Part shown: piece after piece, positions 14,770-26,400 of the stretch | Layout: each line of letters starts with the position of its first letter | How positions within the stretch are numbered: the stretch's first letter is position 1 | From: a virus | Virus record (IMG/VR): IMGVR_UViG_3300031706_000004 | Coordinates: 1-49,651 of that record | Strand: one strand, 5' to 3' | Length of the DNA stretch: 49,651 nt | The notes under the pieces: generated by a model | Told to the model about the DNA's origin: nothing | Seen by the model: the letters and a program-made list of their open reading frames with translations, nothing else | The model's database searches: none | Program-made: the position numbers and the translations under genes

Positions 14770-16824
14770 TTATACTCCAGTATATATAATATAGTTAACT
14801 GCTAAGAAAGGATTCATAACATTTAATGGTGTTCCTAGGGTTGCATCTGTTTTAATGCCTCCGCTTGATGCAATACCTTGTGTGCCACCTAATCCAGATT
14901 CAATTGGAAGTGAAATAGCGTTTGCATCTACTGGTTCGCCAGCGCCAACTCTAACACCATAAAACTGTGTACCACTTGCTCCCTCAAAATCATGCTCGTG
15001 TTCTGGCAAGTTAGAAGTACCAATACCTGTTGTTTCTGCACCTGCGTTACCGCCTATAGCATCAGCAGCAATATTTGCAACTCTGTTTGCGCTTGGACCG
15101 CCCATGTTGTCAAGACCTAGTGCAAATCTGCCTCTAAAGTCTGGCAATGTAAATTTAGCAACGCCATTGTCACTAACTAAACTAGCATCTTTAAAGTTAT
15201 GCGAGATCGCTAACCATAATTCGTTGTAATCAGACTTAGCAATTTCACTACCATCACATAGTAGCCAACCTGTTGGGGAATCTACTCCACCAAAAGGCAT
15301 CATTGCGCCTGCTGGTACAAGGGGTATTGTCTTTAAGAAGTTACGTTTTGTAATTTTGTAAACACCAGTTGTTCCTGTGGTTACATTTAATAGTAATTCA
15401 TCTGCATTGCCTGCATCGTAAGTAACAGTCTTGTTACTAATAAAACTATTAGCAATACTTACAGCAAAGGTTTTTGTACTGCCACCTGTTTGTCCATCAA
15501 ATTCAAAACTATTTGGTTCAACATCGCCACTTAGTGCAAACGTTGTAGCACTTGCTAGTCTGTCTGAGCTACCTGCTCTGCCGCTTACTGTACCGCTTAC
15601 GTTACCTTGTATATTTCCAAAGAATGTTGTAGCATGTATTTGATCGTATTTGTTAATTGATGTACCAATATTTCTTGTGCTGTTAGCATCTGGTGCAACA
15701 TTTCCAGTTTGTAGTACACCGCCGATATCAACGTTTCCGCCAATGTATGCATTAAGTGCAATACCTAAGCCGCCTGTTGATATTATACTACCTGTACCAA
15801 TTGATGTTGAATTAATAGTACTAGTAAGCTGTAACACACCTGTTTCTGCTTCTCCTGTTTTAGGAGATATTTTAATATTACCTTTAACATCAATTGCTTG
15901 TTCAGGAGCACTATTGTTGATTCCAACATTACCTTCACTATTAATACTTACAACAGTTGGCGTTAAGTTTCCGTTACGCATTCTAACGTCAATACTTGAT
16001 CCACTTGTGTTATGTTGTATAACTCCAGTTTCGCCGTCTATACCTAAACTTAGCTGTCCGCCTGTACCAATTTTAATTCCGTCATTGCTTTTAACACTTA
16101 ATTGATAGTCTGTGCTACTTGCAGCATTACCTCTTAAAAAGTTACTTGCTGCAATTGATGTGCCGCCAACTACTAATGCTTCTGCTTTTTCAGCAGTTCC
16201 ATAATATTTAAGTGCTTGTACGCCTACAATTGCTTCATCAGCAATGTTCATACCAGGATTAATACCAGTTCTAAATCCTTTAATAGATACTTTTGGAATA
16301 AAGCTTTGACTACTAATAATAATTACTGGTTGATCTTCAACTTTAATTGCAAGTACATTATATGTTATATCATCTGTACCTACAATTGCTTGTGCTTGTG
16401 CTCCTGTTAGTAGACCATCACTAAAATCCGGTCCAACTAGTACCCAGGCGCTACCTGTAAACAAATATAGCTGCTGACTTTCTGTGTTAACCCACAAGTC
16501 GCCTGCGCTTGAGTTTGCTACTGCTGGAGCAGCACTTGCTTTTTTAAGTCCACCGCTTGCTACCCAGTTAGTTCCGTCATACACTTTAAGTTGATCTACT
16601 CCTGCTGTACTGTCATACCAAAGTTGTCCTTCTACTGGACGTAACGGTGCTGTAGTATTTGCAAAGTTTTCTAATAAGTGTAAAAAGTTTTCATTTACTG
16701 CTTGACCGTATGCTGTTGTGCCACGACCAGGAAATCTTAAAGTAGTTTCATTGTTAAGTGTACTGTCTGCAACAGTTATACTACCTTTATTATCAGTATC
16801 TGTATAATTTATTGTATATGGCAT
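14770..16824 (-). CDS. Tail-fibre protein with C-terminal phage tail collar domain
   Basis: The 684-residue protein starts with the shared adaptor (about 1-130, AYGQAVNENFLHLLENFA and two Trp mini-repeats GQLWYD and GDLWVN). A beta-rich shaft follows, with recurring GTGSIISTGGLGI-type segments. A phage tail collar domain (T4 gp12-like) begins near 505: MPFGGVDSPTGWLLCDG, then LPDFRGRFALG about 40 residues later. The C-terminal part has NLPEHEHDF and ends NPFLAVNYIIYTGV, a typical fibre tip for this domain class. It is probably a short-fibre or tip protein acting at the baseplate periphery in adsorption. His residues in HEHD could bind metal, as in gp12 tips, but this is inference. It is the first of three fibre paralogues in the transcript. 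Confidence 0.82.
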   Translation of the reverse strand: MPYTINYTDTDNKGSITVADSTLNNETTLRFPGRGTTAYGQAVNENFLHLLENFANTTAPLRPVEGQLWYDSTAGVDQLKVYDGTNWVASGGLKKASAAPAVANSSAGDLWVNTESQQLYLFTGSAWVLVGPDFSDGLLTGAQAQAIVGTDDITYNVLAIKVEDQPVIIISSQSFIPKVSIKGFRTGINPGMNIADEAIVGVQALKYYGTAEKAEALVVGGTSIAASNFLRGNAASSTDYQLSVKSNDGIKIGTGGQLSLGIDGETGVIQHNTSGSSIDVRMRNGNLTPTVVSINSEGNVGINNSAPEQAIDVKGNIKISPKTGEAETGVLQLTSTINSTSIGTGSIISTGGLGIALNAYIGGNVDIGGVLQTGNVAPDANSTRNIGTSINKYDQIHATTFFGNIQGNVSGTVSGRAGSSDRLASATTFALSGDVEPNSFEFDGQTGGSTKTFAVSIANSFISNKTVTYDAGNADELLLNVTTGTTGVYKITKRNFLKTIPLVPAGAMMPFGGVDSPTGWLLCDGSEIAKSDYNELWLAISHNFKDASLVSDNGVAKFTLPDFRGRFALGLDNMGGPSANRVANIAADAIGGNAGAETTGIGTSNLPEHEHDFEGASGTQFYGVRVGAGEPVDANAISLPIESGLGGTQGIASSGGIKTDATLGTPLNVMNPFLAVNYIIYTGV

Positions 16825-16834
16825 AGTTTATTCC

Positions 16835-17437
16835 TTACCCTGCCAAACTTTGTACACGCACTGTGTAATCAATTTGGATTAATCTGTTAAGTGACTTTTG
16901 TACTGGGTGGAAAATAACATGTGTAATTAGTCGTCCAGTACCAGCAGCACTATAACTACGTAGACCTAATTCGTCAAACACATAAGGACTGTCAGTTGCG
17001 CTTGCAGTATCAAATGCATCTTGTCCGTTAGGCTCGCCGTAATCAAGTAAACAGCTTACTACAATATCAGTATAGTTTGTTCCGCTAACATGCCTAGTTT
17101 CTAGCTTGTTTCTTGCAGGATCAGTGTTGTTTACGCTTCTGTCATCAACAACCTTAGTATAGGTTTGGTTGTATAGACTTGCATTAGTTCCTGTGCTATT
17201 AGGTGTTAGATACGTGATAATACCAGTTGGATCAACGCTTGTACCGCCGTTTCCAAAGCTCATATCGTATATAAATCCTTCGCCTGCATTAGACAAACTT
17301 TCAGCAAGTGCAAGACTCATATTTTCATAATGAATTGCATTGCGCTTGTCAATGTATACCTTTTGTGATTCAGGGTCAAATATCTTAATATGTCCCTGAA
17401 CTAGTACTCCGTTTGTATCTTGCATGTTATCGCTCAT
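16835..17437 (-). CDS. Conserved virion protein of unknown role next to tail fibres
   Basis: The 200-residue protein has a conserved-looking N-terminal region (GHIKIFDPESQKVYIDKRNA, then HYENMSLALAESL) and a segment IYDMSFGNGGTSVDP. I associate this with a small structural protein found beside baseplate and fibre genes of T4-like marine phages and other myoviruses. The C-terminus reads IQIDYTVRVQSLAG. There is no catalytic motif, signal or membrane segment. Its location between the giant tail gene and the fibre genes suggests a baseplate-to-fibre connector, which is inference. A late-type element overlaps the stop of the giant gene just upstream, so it likely begins a late transcript that continues into the fibres. 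Confidence 0.7.
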   Translation of the reverse strand: MSDNMQDTNGVLVQGHIKIFDPESQKVYIDKRNAIHYENMSLALAESLSNAGEGFIYDMSFGNGGTSVDPTGIITYLTPNSTGTNASLYNQTYTKVVDDRSVNNTDPARNKLETRHVSGTNYTDIVVSCLLDYGEPNGQDAFDTASATDSPYVFDELGLRSYSAAGTGRLITHVIFHPVQKSLNRLIQIDYTVRVQSLAG

Positions 17438-17456
17438 TTAATTTTTTCCTATACTG

Positions 17457-17464
17457 TATTTATT
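17457..17464 (-). promoter_or_regulatory. Late-type promoter element AATAAATA on the giant gene's stop codon
   Basis: The minus strand reads TGAATAAATACAGTATAGG. The element (one mismatch from TATAAATA) overlaps the TAA stop of the 5141-residue gene and lies 19 nt upstream of the ATG at 17437. It would let the fibre genes be transcribed without reading through the 15 kb gene. Confidence 0.55.
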
Positions 17465-20400
17465 CAGGTAGCTCAGATGTTCCGGCACGTAAGAATCTTG
17501 CAATGCCATTTTCTGTATTGCCCAAAGTTGTGCCACTTGAAGTCCAACTTTGACCTACTTTTTTCATTACTGATACTTTTGCATTCTCTATTGGTGTAGC
17601 AAGTAATGTAATTGCATTAGTATCTACATCGAATGTAAAGTCTGCTACAACACTAGTATCACCCTCTGGGCTATCTAACGCTGTTACAGGGTTAAACACA
17701 TCTAATGCTGTCTTACGCATACGTGTACCGCCTACAAACACTTCAATCTCGTTGATTGATGCAACTGTATACCCAACTGTGAACACACTTGTAACACCGT
17801 CTGCTGTAGCGTTATACGCTAGAGTTTTATCTTTATACGGAACAGTTTTACTTATGTTCTGATCAAAAACTTTAGTACTAACTGGGTAAGTTGTCTTAAC
17901 CCCAGTACCTAATGTGCCTCTACGTAACTGGCGTAAGGTATTAACTTCTTTTACAAAATACTCAATACGCTCGCCATTAATAAAAATTACGCCAGGTAAG
18001 TTTTGCTGTTTGTTTGGTTCTGCTAATTCAGTGCCATCATCTAATTCAATTCTTAAATCATAATAATTTAATGGTTGTGCTAGTTTAGTAGCTGCTGTAT
18101 CAAGACGCTTAAAATGTGTCCTATTTAACATATCTTTGAACTGTCTATATGCAAATTTAGCTGTGCTTGCTGCAGAAGTAAAGTGAATAACTTCTATAAT
18201 ATCATTAGCTGCTGGTGTTCTTACTAATTGAACTTTTAGCCTGTCGTCAGTTACAGAATAGTCTACACTAGGTGTCAATAGCTCACCGTTTACACTTATC
18301 CATACATATTGTGCATCAATTGCAGGTTTACGTAAAGTAATTTCGCCAACAGTTAATCTATTGTATGTAACATAATCAACCTGTGTTTCAAGTAGCGTAG
18401 ATCTGTTGACTACATCATAAGTCATACGCTCAAGGCCTAGCAAGTTGTGGTTAGTAAACTGAATTACTTCAATTACTGCTCCTGCATCTGGTGCTGTATC
18501 TAATGTTATTGTAGATCCATCTAATCTATAATCGCCATCTGTAATCACATACATTTCTAGTAAGTCGCCTGGTGCTCCTACTTCGTCTGTTAGTGTAATA
18601 GCACTGTTTGTAGCTTCAAAGCGCCAAAATAGCGGAGTTGTAATTGGAAGACCGTTTAAGAATACCTTAAGATCTGCAACAGCTAAACTACCTGCTGGCA
18701 TTTGGAATATTTCTAATGGAAATTCTCTTTGGCTATTTTCAGGAATTATATACTGTATATTGTATCCTGCACTTAAAATAGTATTATCTACTTTAACAAT
18801 TACATTATGTTCGGTTGGTGTGGCGTATAACGGAGCATTTGCTAAAGTAAATGCTGTTGTTGCTGCGTCACCAGTAAACGTATCTTTAGTAATTTGACTA
18901 TAATTAATTTGTGCATCAGCTGCAAATACAGTATAATTCACTACTGCATCTAAAGCAACTACTTCGTCAAACCTAATAGATGTCTTAGGAGTTGTTTCAG
19001 ACTTAAATGCTACTACTGTTTTTTGTATGCCGTTAATACTTGCATATACAGTTGCACCAGATTCCCAATCAACAGTAGTTTCAAATTGAACTGTTGAACC
19101 GTCGCCTGTTAACTTTCCAAAGTCTAGTATATTTTGTGTACCTTGTGCAACTGCTACAATACTAAGCTCTGCTCCTACTGTTGCTGTATTAAGTGTTACA
19201 GTGTTTGCAGCCCAATTAATTGTATAATCAGTTTGTGGTAATATAATATTAGCAACTTTTATAATAACTGCGTCACTACTATTTGGAGTAACACCTAAGT
19301 TATAAGTTAATGTGCTATCCATAATATAGCTTTGACTGTTAATAACACCTTGGCCTGCACTATCTCTCGTAAATACTTTAATATCTAATGTGTCAAGTAC
19401 TTGTCCTGGAATCAATTCTTCAGGACCGCTTGAAGTAGTAGGAGTAACAAATCCGTCACCGTCTACAATAATTTCTTCTGCTGCAAGACCCTTAGCAGTT
19501 GCATACGCTAGATCTCCGCCACTAAGTGCAGTATCGTAACTGTTAGTATCAGGAGTTGCTGCGCCATCGCTAGTTGCTTTTCTAATAATGATTGTATCAC
19601 CATCGGACATTGTTTTTGCTGTTAGATTAAAGTCATCTGTATATATAATATTAGTTGTACCGTCACCAGTAATACTCAACATAGTTGCATTAGCATTTGT
19701 TGCAGAGCTTCCTGGAGTGCCTGCTATATAATCGCCTGCGTCAATTCTTACTGGATTTGCATTAACTCCAGTGTCTTTATAATAAACATTATATACAACA
19801 CCATTCTCTAATGGAGTTAATAATGGAAGTGCTATTGTTGATCCATCTAATGTAAAAATTTCATCTTCAAACGTGCTATCAAATTCGTCCCATGCATCTG
19901 TATACCAGCCGTCTGTGTCAAATCCTGCAGGACCTGCAAAATCAAAGCTACGTATTTCAACTCCACCGTAATCGATACCTGTCATTAGCTGTGCTAAGTC
20001 TTTACCGTACATTCCTGCAATTGGATTGTATGCAAGATTAACTCTATCTTCTGCTCCTAACATACTTAATGGAATATTATAGTCTACTCTTATAACTGCA
20101 TTTACTTTAGGAGGAGTTGCAAATATAACTTTTCCTTGCTCCCTAGTATATGTTTTATCAAAATTTACAATGTTAGTAAAAGTATACTTGCTACGTAACT
20201 GTAATACACTATCTACATATACGCTAACTTTTTTCATAGCCCGGTCCATTGGCCATGCTAGGAAGAATCTTGTTTCAAACCCTGTTCCTGCAAATGTTTC
20301 AGACTTAGCTAATGTGCTAAATGTAAACTTGCCGCTGTTTCTGTCGAACTTAATTTTAACGCTTGGACTTCTTACAACTCCATTGCCTAATACCGCAGTA

Positions 20401-23400
20401 GCAGTTGCTACAGTTCCGGTCTCTAATTGTGAGCCTGATATAACAACTGTTGGAGAACTAGTGTAACCAGTTCCTGGATTGGTAACTTTAATCTTAGTAA
20501 TTTTACCATATCCTAAGTATGCTTTTGCTGTTGCGCCAGCGCCGCCGCCGCCTATTAATTTAACAGTGGGTTCAAATGTAAATCCAGTGCCGCCTCCACC
20601 TAGTTTAACTTCAGTAATTTGAAAACCTAAGTTATCTTTCCAATTTTTTCTAGGATATTTTGCAGTATCTAAGTTTTCAGTTTTAATTACGCCATCAACA
20701 ATAGTTGCAGTACTTGGGTCAATTGTGTTAGTAAGAGTATTATATGTTGGGGATAAATCAAAGTCACTAATACTACTATTTGTAGGATCAATTGCATTAT
20801 ATTCACTAACAAATTCTCTTATTTTTGTTGAATAAGGTTTAAATTCTTCAACAAACTCTTGGTAACTTGCTAAATTATCATTATTAAATGTTATGTCTTG
20901 TATGTTTAATGTTTCTCTATTGTGCTTTGCTTTTACAAAACTAGTTTTAAACATCCAATCCACTGACTGTTGTTCTGTCATTACATATCGTAATGTAGCC
21001 ATAAACAACTGATTGTATTCAACTTCTAACTTGCCTACAAAAATATTATCCCTAATAGCTTCAAGTATAATTCTCAATTCAACACTAGGATTATTATCAT
21101 AAAAATTACTGTCGAAACTACGGTTATCAAAGCCTACAGTGTTTTTACCATAATCGTACAAAGTATCTTTAAATTGAACTGTGCCATTCTGTCTACCAAT
21201 AGTATTATAGTTAATTGTATAATCTTCAGTATCCTGATCGTCAATTTTATGTAGTAATAACCAACCGCCTGATCCAACGGTTTCAATCTTTACAATGTTA
21301 CCAATAGTGTTATCTAAGCTTGGCAACTGATATGAACCTTTGATTGTGTCGTTAATATTTGAAAACTGATTGTAGCCAGGGGCATACCAATCAACATAAT
21401 CCCAATAAACGTCTACATTATAACTTTGTAGTTTTCTTCTATACCAAGCAGTTCCACTCCATGAGTATAATGCCCATTTGTTTTGAACATTTTCGTCTGC
21501 AACAACTAATACAGTAAACGGTCTAACTGTGATAGTAGTAGTTTGGTCATATCCGCTGCCTGCACTAGTAATTGTAATTGATTCAATTTGTCCTAAAGCA
21601 TTAATAGTAGTAGAAAATTCAGCATTTGCACCTTCGCCGTTTATAGTAAAACTAGGTGCTACTTTATAACCTCTGCCTGAATCAGTAATATTAATTCTTG
21701 ATATTCTGCCGTTAGTAATAATAGGTGTTAGCACAGCAGGAGTAATTTTATTTGTGCTTACATATGTAAGATCTGCTAGTGTATCAATTTTTAAATCATA
21801 CTGCTTTGAAATTAAACTAGGAGCAATATCTTTAGTTGACAATTTTGCAATATCGTATTCGTCAACTACAAGATTTTCAGCTAACTTTAAATTTATTCTT
21901 TCAATGGTTTGTTTTAGTGCTTCAAATCTATTAACAAACATACTTTGTCTTGGACGATTTTGTACACCATAACGATTTTTAACGGATATAGTTGGGTCTG
22001 GAACAATTCTATTATTGCTGTCAAACCCAATTAAACTATCAAACCATTTACGTTCAATATCTGGATCAGGCTTACTTACATCTAATCCATCTGATATTAG
22101 TTTGTACTGACTGTGTACGTTCTGTGTTTTCTTAGCACCAGTTGAATATTTAATATTCAACACTAAATCATCGCTGTTAACAAATGAATCAAAGTTGTTA
22201 AGTATAAACTTACTATCTGAAAGTAAGCTTATAAACGGATAACCTTGTGTTCTTGGATTTTCAATAAGTGCTGCAATATCAATAATGCTCAATTTTCTGT
22301 TTTCTACTACAGGAACAGTAACTTTATTAACTACCCAAAAGTAATATGTGTTGCTAAATGTTTTACTAGTTTCATTATAATTTATTTTTGTTGAATATCT
22401 AGTGTCACCAAATAAGCTTGTTCCGCTAATGCCAGCCGGTGTACCATTAGGTGTGTCAGCAACACTATCCCAAATACTTGGAATAACATTACTTTCTACC
22501 CATTCAAATATATCAATTCTTGCATCCGGAGTAAGTTTATTCCAATTAGTTTTTTGGAACGTTGTTGAGCCTTGATATGCATGTGTAAATTTAGCAGTAC
22601 TAATATTCCACCATACTTGGCCAACATGTGTTTCACACCATGCTCTATTAGCATCAACATTGCTGTCTGCACTGTTACCTGTATTATATACTGCTGGATC
22701 TGATGGAGTTTTAAATGTAATTTCTTGGTCAGCTGGTCCAGCAATCTTACCTTGCACTGGATCAATATAATCAATATAACTTACAATACGGTTTTCGCGC
22801 TTGTTGTATAAGAACATACCCCTAATGTTATCTACGTCTACTGGTGTAACACCTTCGTTAATTACACTCCATGCAAATGTAGTTGCATTTTTTCTAAAGT
22901 CAAGTAATTGGCCTTTGTTGCCCGGTAAATTATCTGTTTCACCAGCAAGCTGATCTGGAAGTCCTACATACACATGGTTACCGTTAGTATAAATGTTTTC
23001 GCCAAACGTAGTTTGTGTTAGTGGATATATAAATTGCTCTGAATATATTAAGTTACTATTAATATTTTCGTAAACGTATACTGAACCTTTGTCAAGTTTA
23101 ATATTTCTAAAGTTTGTAAATTCAAAATCAAAGGTAGTTGCAGTATCTTCAGTATCTGTAAACAATTTAACATCAAACGTTGTTGGAATTGTTTGATCAC
23201 CATTTAAGCTAGACACTACTAAGTTATCTGCGCCATATGATAGTCCAAAGCCAAAGCCTTCACTTTCTTCATTGCTTGGAGGAGTAAGTGTTTGTGTTAA
23301 ACTAAATGTTCCTGCAGATTGTGTATACACATAAACAACGCCTTGATTAACTTTACCAGTATCATTTAACATTGAACTTATAGCAAGTTGTGTTCCTGCA

Positions 23401-26400
23401 GGATTTAATGAAACGTTATCTGCCCAACCTGTAACATTATCAGGGGCATTGATTGTTTGATCCAATTGGAATTTTTCACCAACTGCACGATAAATTGCAA
23501 TTTTTGTGTTTGTTGTACTGTCTGTTCTAGTCTGCTGTAAACTTGTTACAACTAAAACTTGTGCATCGTCACTAATATCAAAACTCTTACTGAACTCTAA
23601 TATGTTTTCAATAGGATCAAATACTGATTCATTATAAAATGCGTTTGCAGTTAAGTTTGGCAAGTATCCTAAGTAATCAACATCTGTAGTAATGCTTGTC
23701 CAAGAATTGTTTGTTGAACTTGGTATAGCTGCACTTACTGATATGTTAGTTGCTGCTTTCCATAACGCATTATCTTGTACAACAATATTTCCTTTTGCAT
23801 AAGAATATGTATTATCAAATGTGCCACGATAGTTTGCATCTTTACCATGCTGCCAGCTAACTTTGTCCCAGTAAATTGGATCAACAATAACATTTTGCGA
23901 AGCTGTTGTTGCCTTACGACAAATATAATAATCATCTTTGAATACTACAATATCATCAAGTGCGTATGCTCTTATTTGATAATCGCCTTGGAAACTATCA
24001 GATGCAGTTGTACCATGACGGAACACTTCAATTGATCCAGGGTGTACTCTTCTACCTGTGCTATCAGTTTCGTTAGCACTAACAATACTGTCACTAGCAA
24101 CTAACATTGTATAACGATTATTAGTTTGTACTATTGCAACTTGAGAGCCAAAGTTTCTGTTTGCTGCCCTGTATTCTGATATAAGTGTGTGTTGTATTCT
24201 ATATGTACCATCTGGCAATCTGCGATATATTGCAACAGCACCTTCATTTGCTAATGTTGGAGTTGTTCCTGTTTTTACAGCAGGTATATTATAAATTTGA
24301 GTGTAGTCTTTGTTTAAGCTGTACGGAGGATTAGACAATCTGGCAACACCTTGCTCAGTAGTTTCATCAAAGAACCAATATTCTTCATCAATAATCCTTG
24401 GAGTAGCAACAATGTCAAAGTTACTAGAATGTTCAAATACTAAGAACTTACCAACTTCTGATGTTCCTAATACTATGCTATTATTAACATTAGTTATAGT
24501 ACCAATTGTACGATCAGCATCGCCTGCTCCACGTAAACCAACATTTGCTTTTCTGCGAAGCTGGAAGCGTCCTATGTTGGATTGTTCTACCCAAGGACCT
24601 GTTAGTACTTTTAAGTAAACTCTTACAGAGTTAAAATTACGTTTTATAAATGTAACTTCAGCAGTACTTGTGCTAATAGTTGTTAGTGCTAAACCGCCCT
24701 GACCATCTCTTGGAATTTGAATATCTTCAATTACATCTCCAATTTGTGGCTCAAATGCAAATCCTTGAAAGTCAAATTCTGTTAATGTAAAGTCAATATA
24801 GCCGTCCCATAGATCAACAATAGTTTGTGATTTGTTTAAAATATCATATGTAAATCCTGCACTTGCAACATCAATAATTCTGTTGTCAAGATTGTATAAA
24901 CGGAATTGCTGTTCTTCACCTTGCGCTACATAATCACTAAATAATTTTCCTACTCTAACTATAAATTTATTACTTGGAAGATCTCTCTCAACACCGTCTT
25001 GTGCATCAGCACCTGACGGATCACCTCGATATGACAATTGTTCAATATAGCTTACATTATTTTTGTTAGTAACATATGTACCAATTGTGCCAACTGTGTT
25101 TTGAATATTATAATAGTTATTAATAGCTCTTACTGAGCCTTGTAGTTTAACATCAGCATACACTAAGCCTCGACCTTGTTCAAAATACACACTGTTGTTT
25201 GAATAAGTAAATCCTGTATTAATCATCCAGAAGCCGCCTATTGCTGTACTTGTAGCATATGTATCTGCTTCTGAATAAAATCCTACAAAGTCTAATTCAT
25301 TAATAAACATTTCACCTGTAATAGGAAAGACACCATTTGTGTTTTTAAGGTAAACAACTGCACTGTCTCTGCGAGATCCTACATATGCTACTTCGGCACT
25401 ACCAGTGTCAGTTGTTACAATACTGCCTACTGTTGGCAATGATACAAAAGTTTCAACAAACATTACATGATCAATTTTTTCAACAATAGTATGATCTTGA
25501 CTTAAAAATGCTCCAGTAATTTCTGGAATAAGCCCTTCAAACGGAATATAGTTATCTAATGTTGGGAATGTAAAACTACGCTGGTTCCAAAATAAGTTAA
25601 TTGTGTCGCCGGCTGTTGTTCCAATATACATATCTTTTGGCGCCCGCACTAACATGTGACTTGTTGTGTTAGTTGCTAATCCCGAATCACCTGCAACTAA
25701 AAGATTTAATGTTGTACTATCAGCATCTGCTGCGGATGCTAAATTAACATATGTGTCAAATGTACTAAATGGCTGATTTGCAATCTGCGGTAACACTTCT
25801 CTATTTGCTTTCCATAGGCTTTCTCTGTAACGCACTATGTCACTTTTAACATATGTTGCATCTGGTTGGAAATCAAATGTGCTTAAACTAGTAGCTGCAT
25901 TTGTTTTATAAGCTAATTGTGTTTTAACAGAAGTTGCTTGCGGAATACCTACAATAAGATATTCGCCATCTGGCGATACTGCAATACTTTTTCCAAAGTC
26001 ACTATCTGATCTAGTAAATAAATCATCAGTTTCTATAGTAAGTTCTTGATCTAGTAATAACTCTGACTGTTCTCTAGTTCTCCTATAAACATGTACTTTG
26101 CCATCTCCGTCATTTGCAGAAGATACAAAGACGTTGTTGTTATTCTTTGTTACTGCTACACTATCACTAAATCCTTGATCAGTACTATCGTATTCTGTTG
26201 GATTTGTAACTGCTTGCGAATTTAGATAAACAGGAGTGTTTTCTAATACAGCCCATTCGTTGTTATATTTGTCAATCCATAATTTTTGTTTGCTATAAAT
26301 ATCTTGATTTGTTGCTGCATTAACTCCTGCAACTGTGTCAACTCTTATAGTTCTTAATATAGATATTGCAAACTTTTCTTCTTCAAAGTTTGTTATTTCA

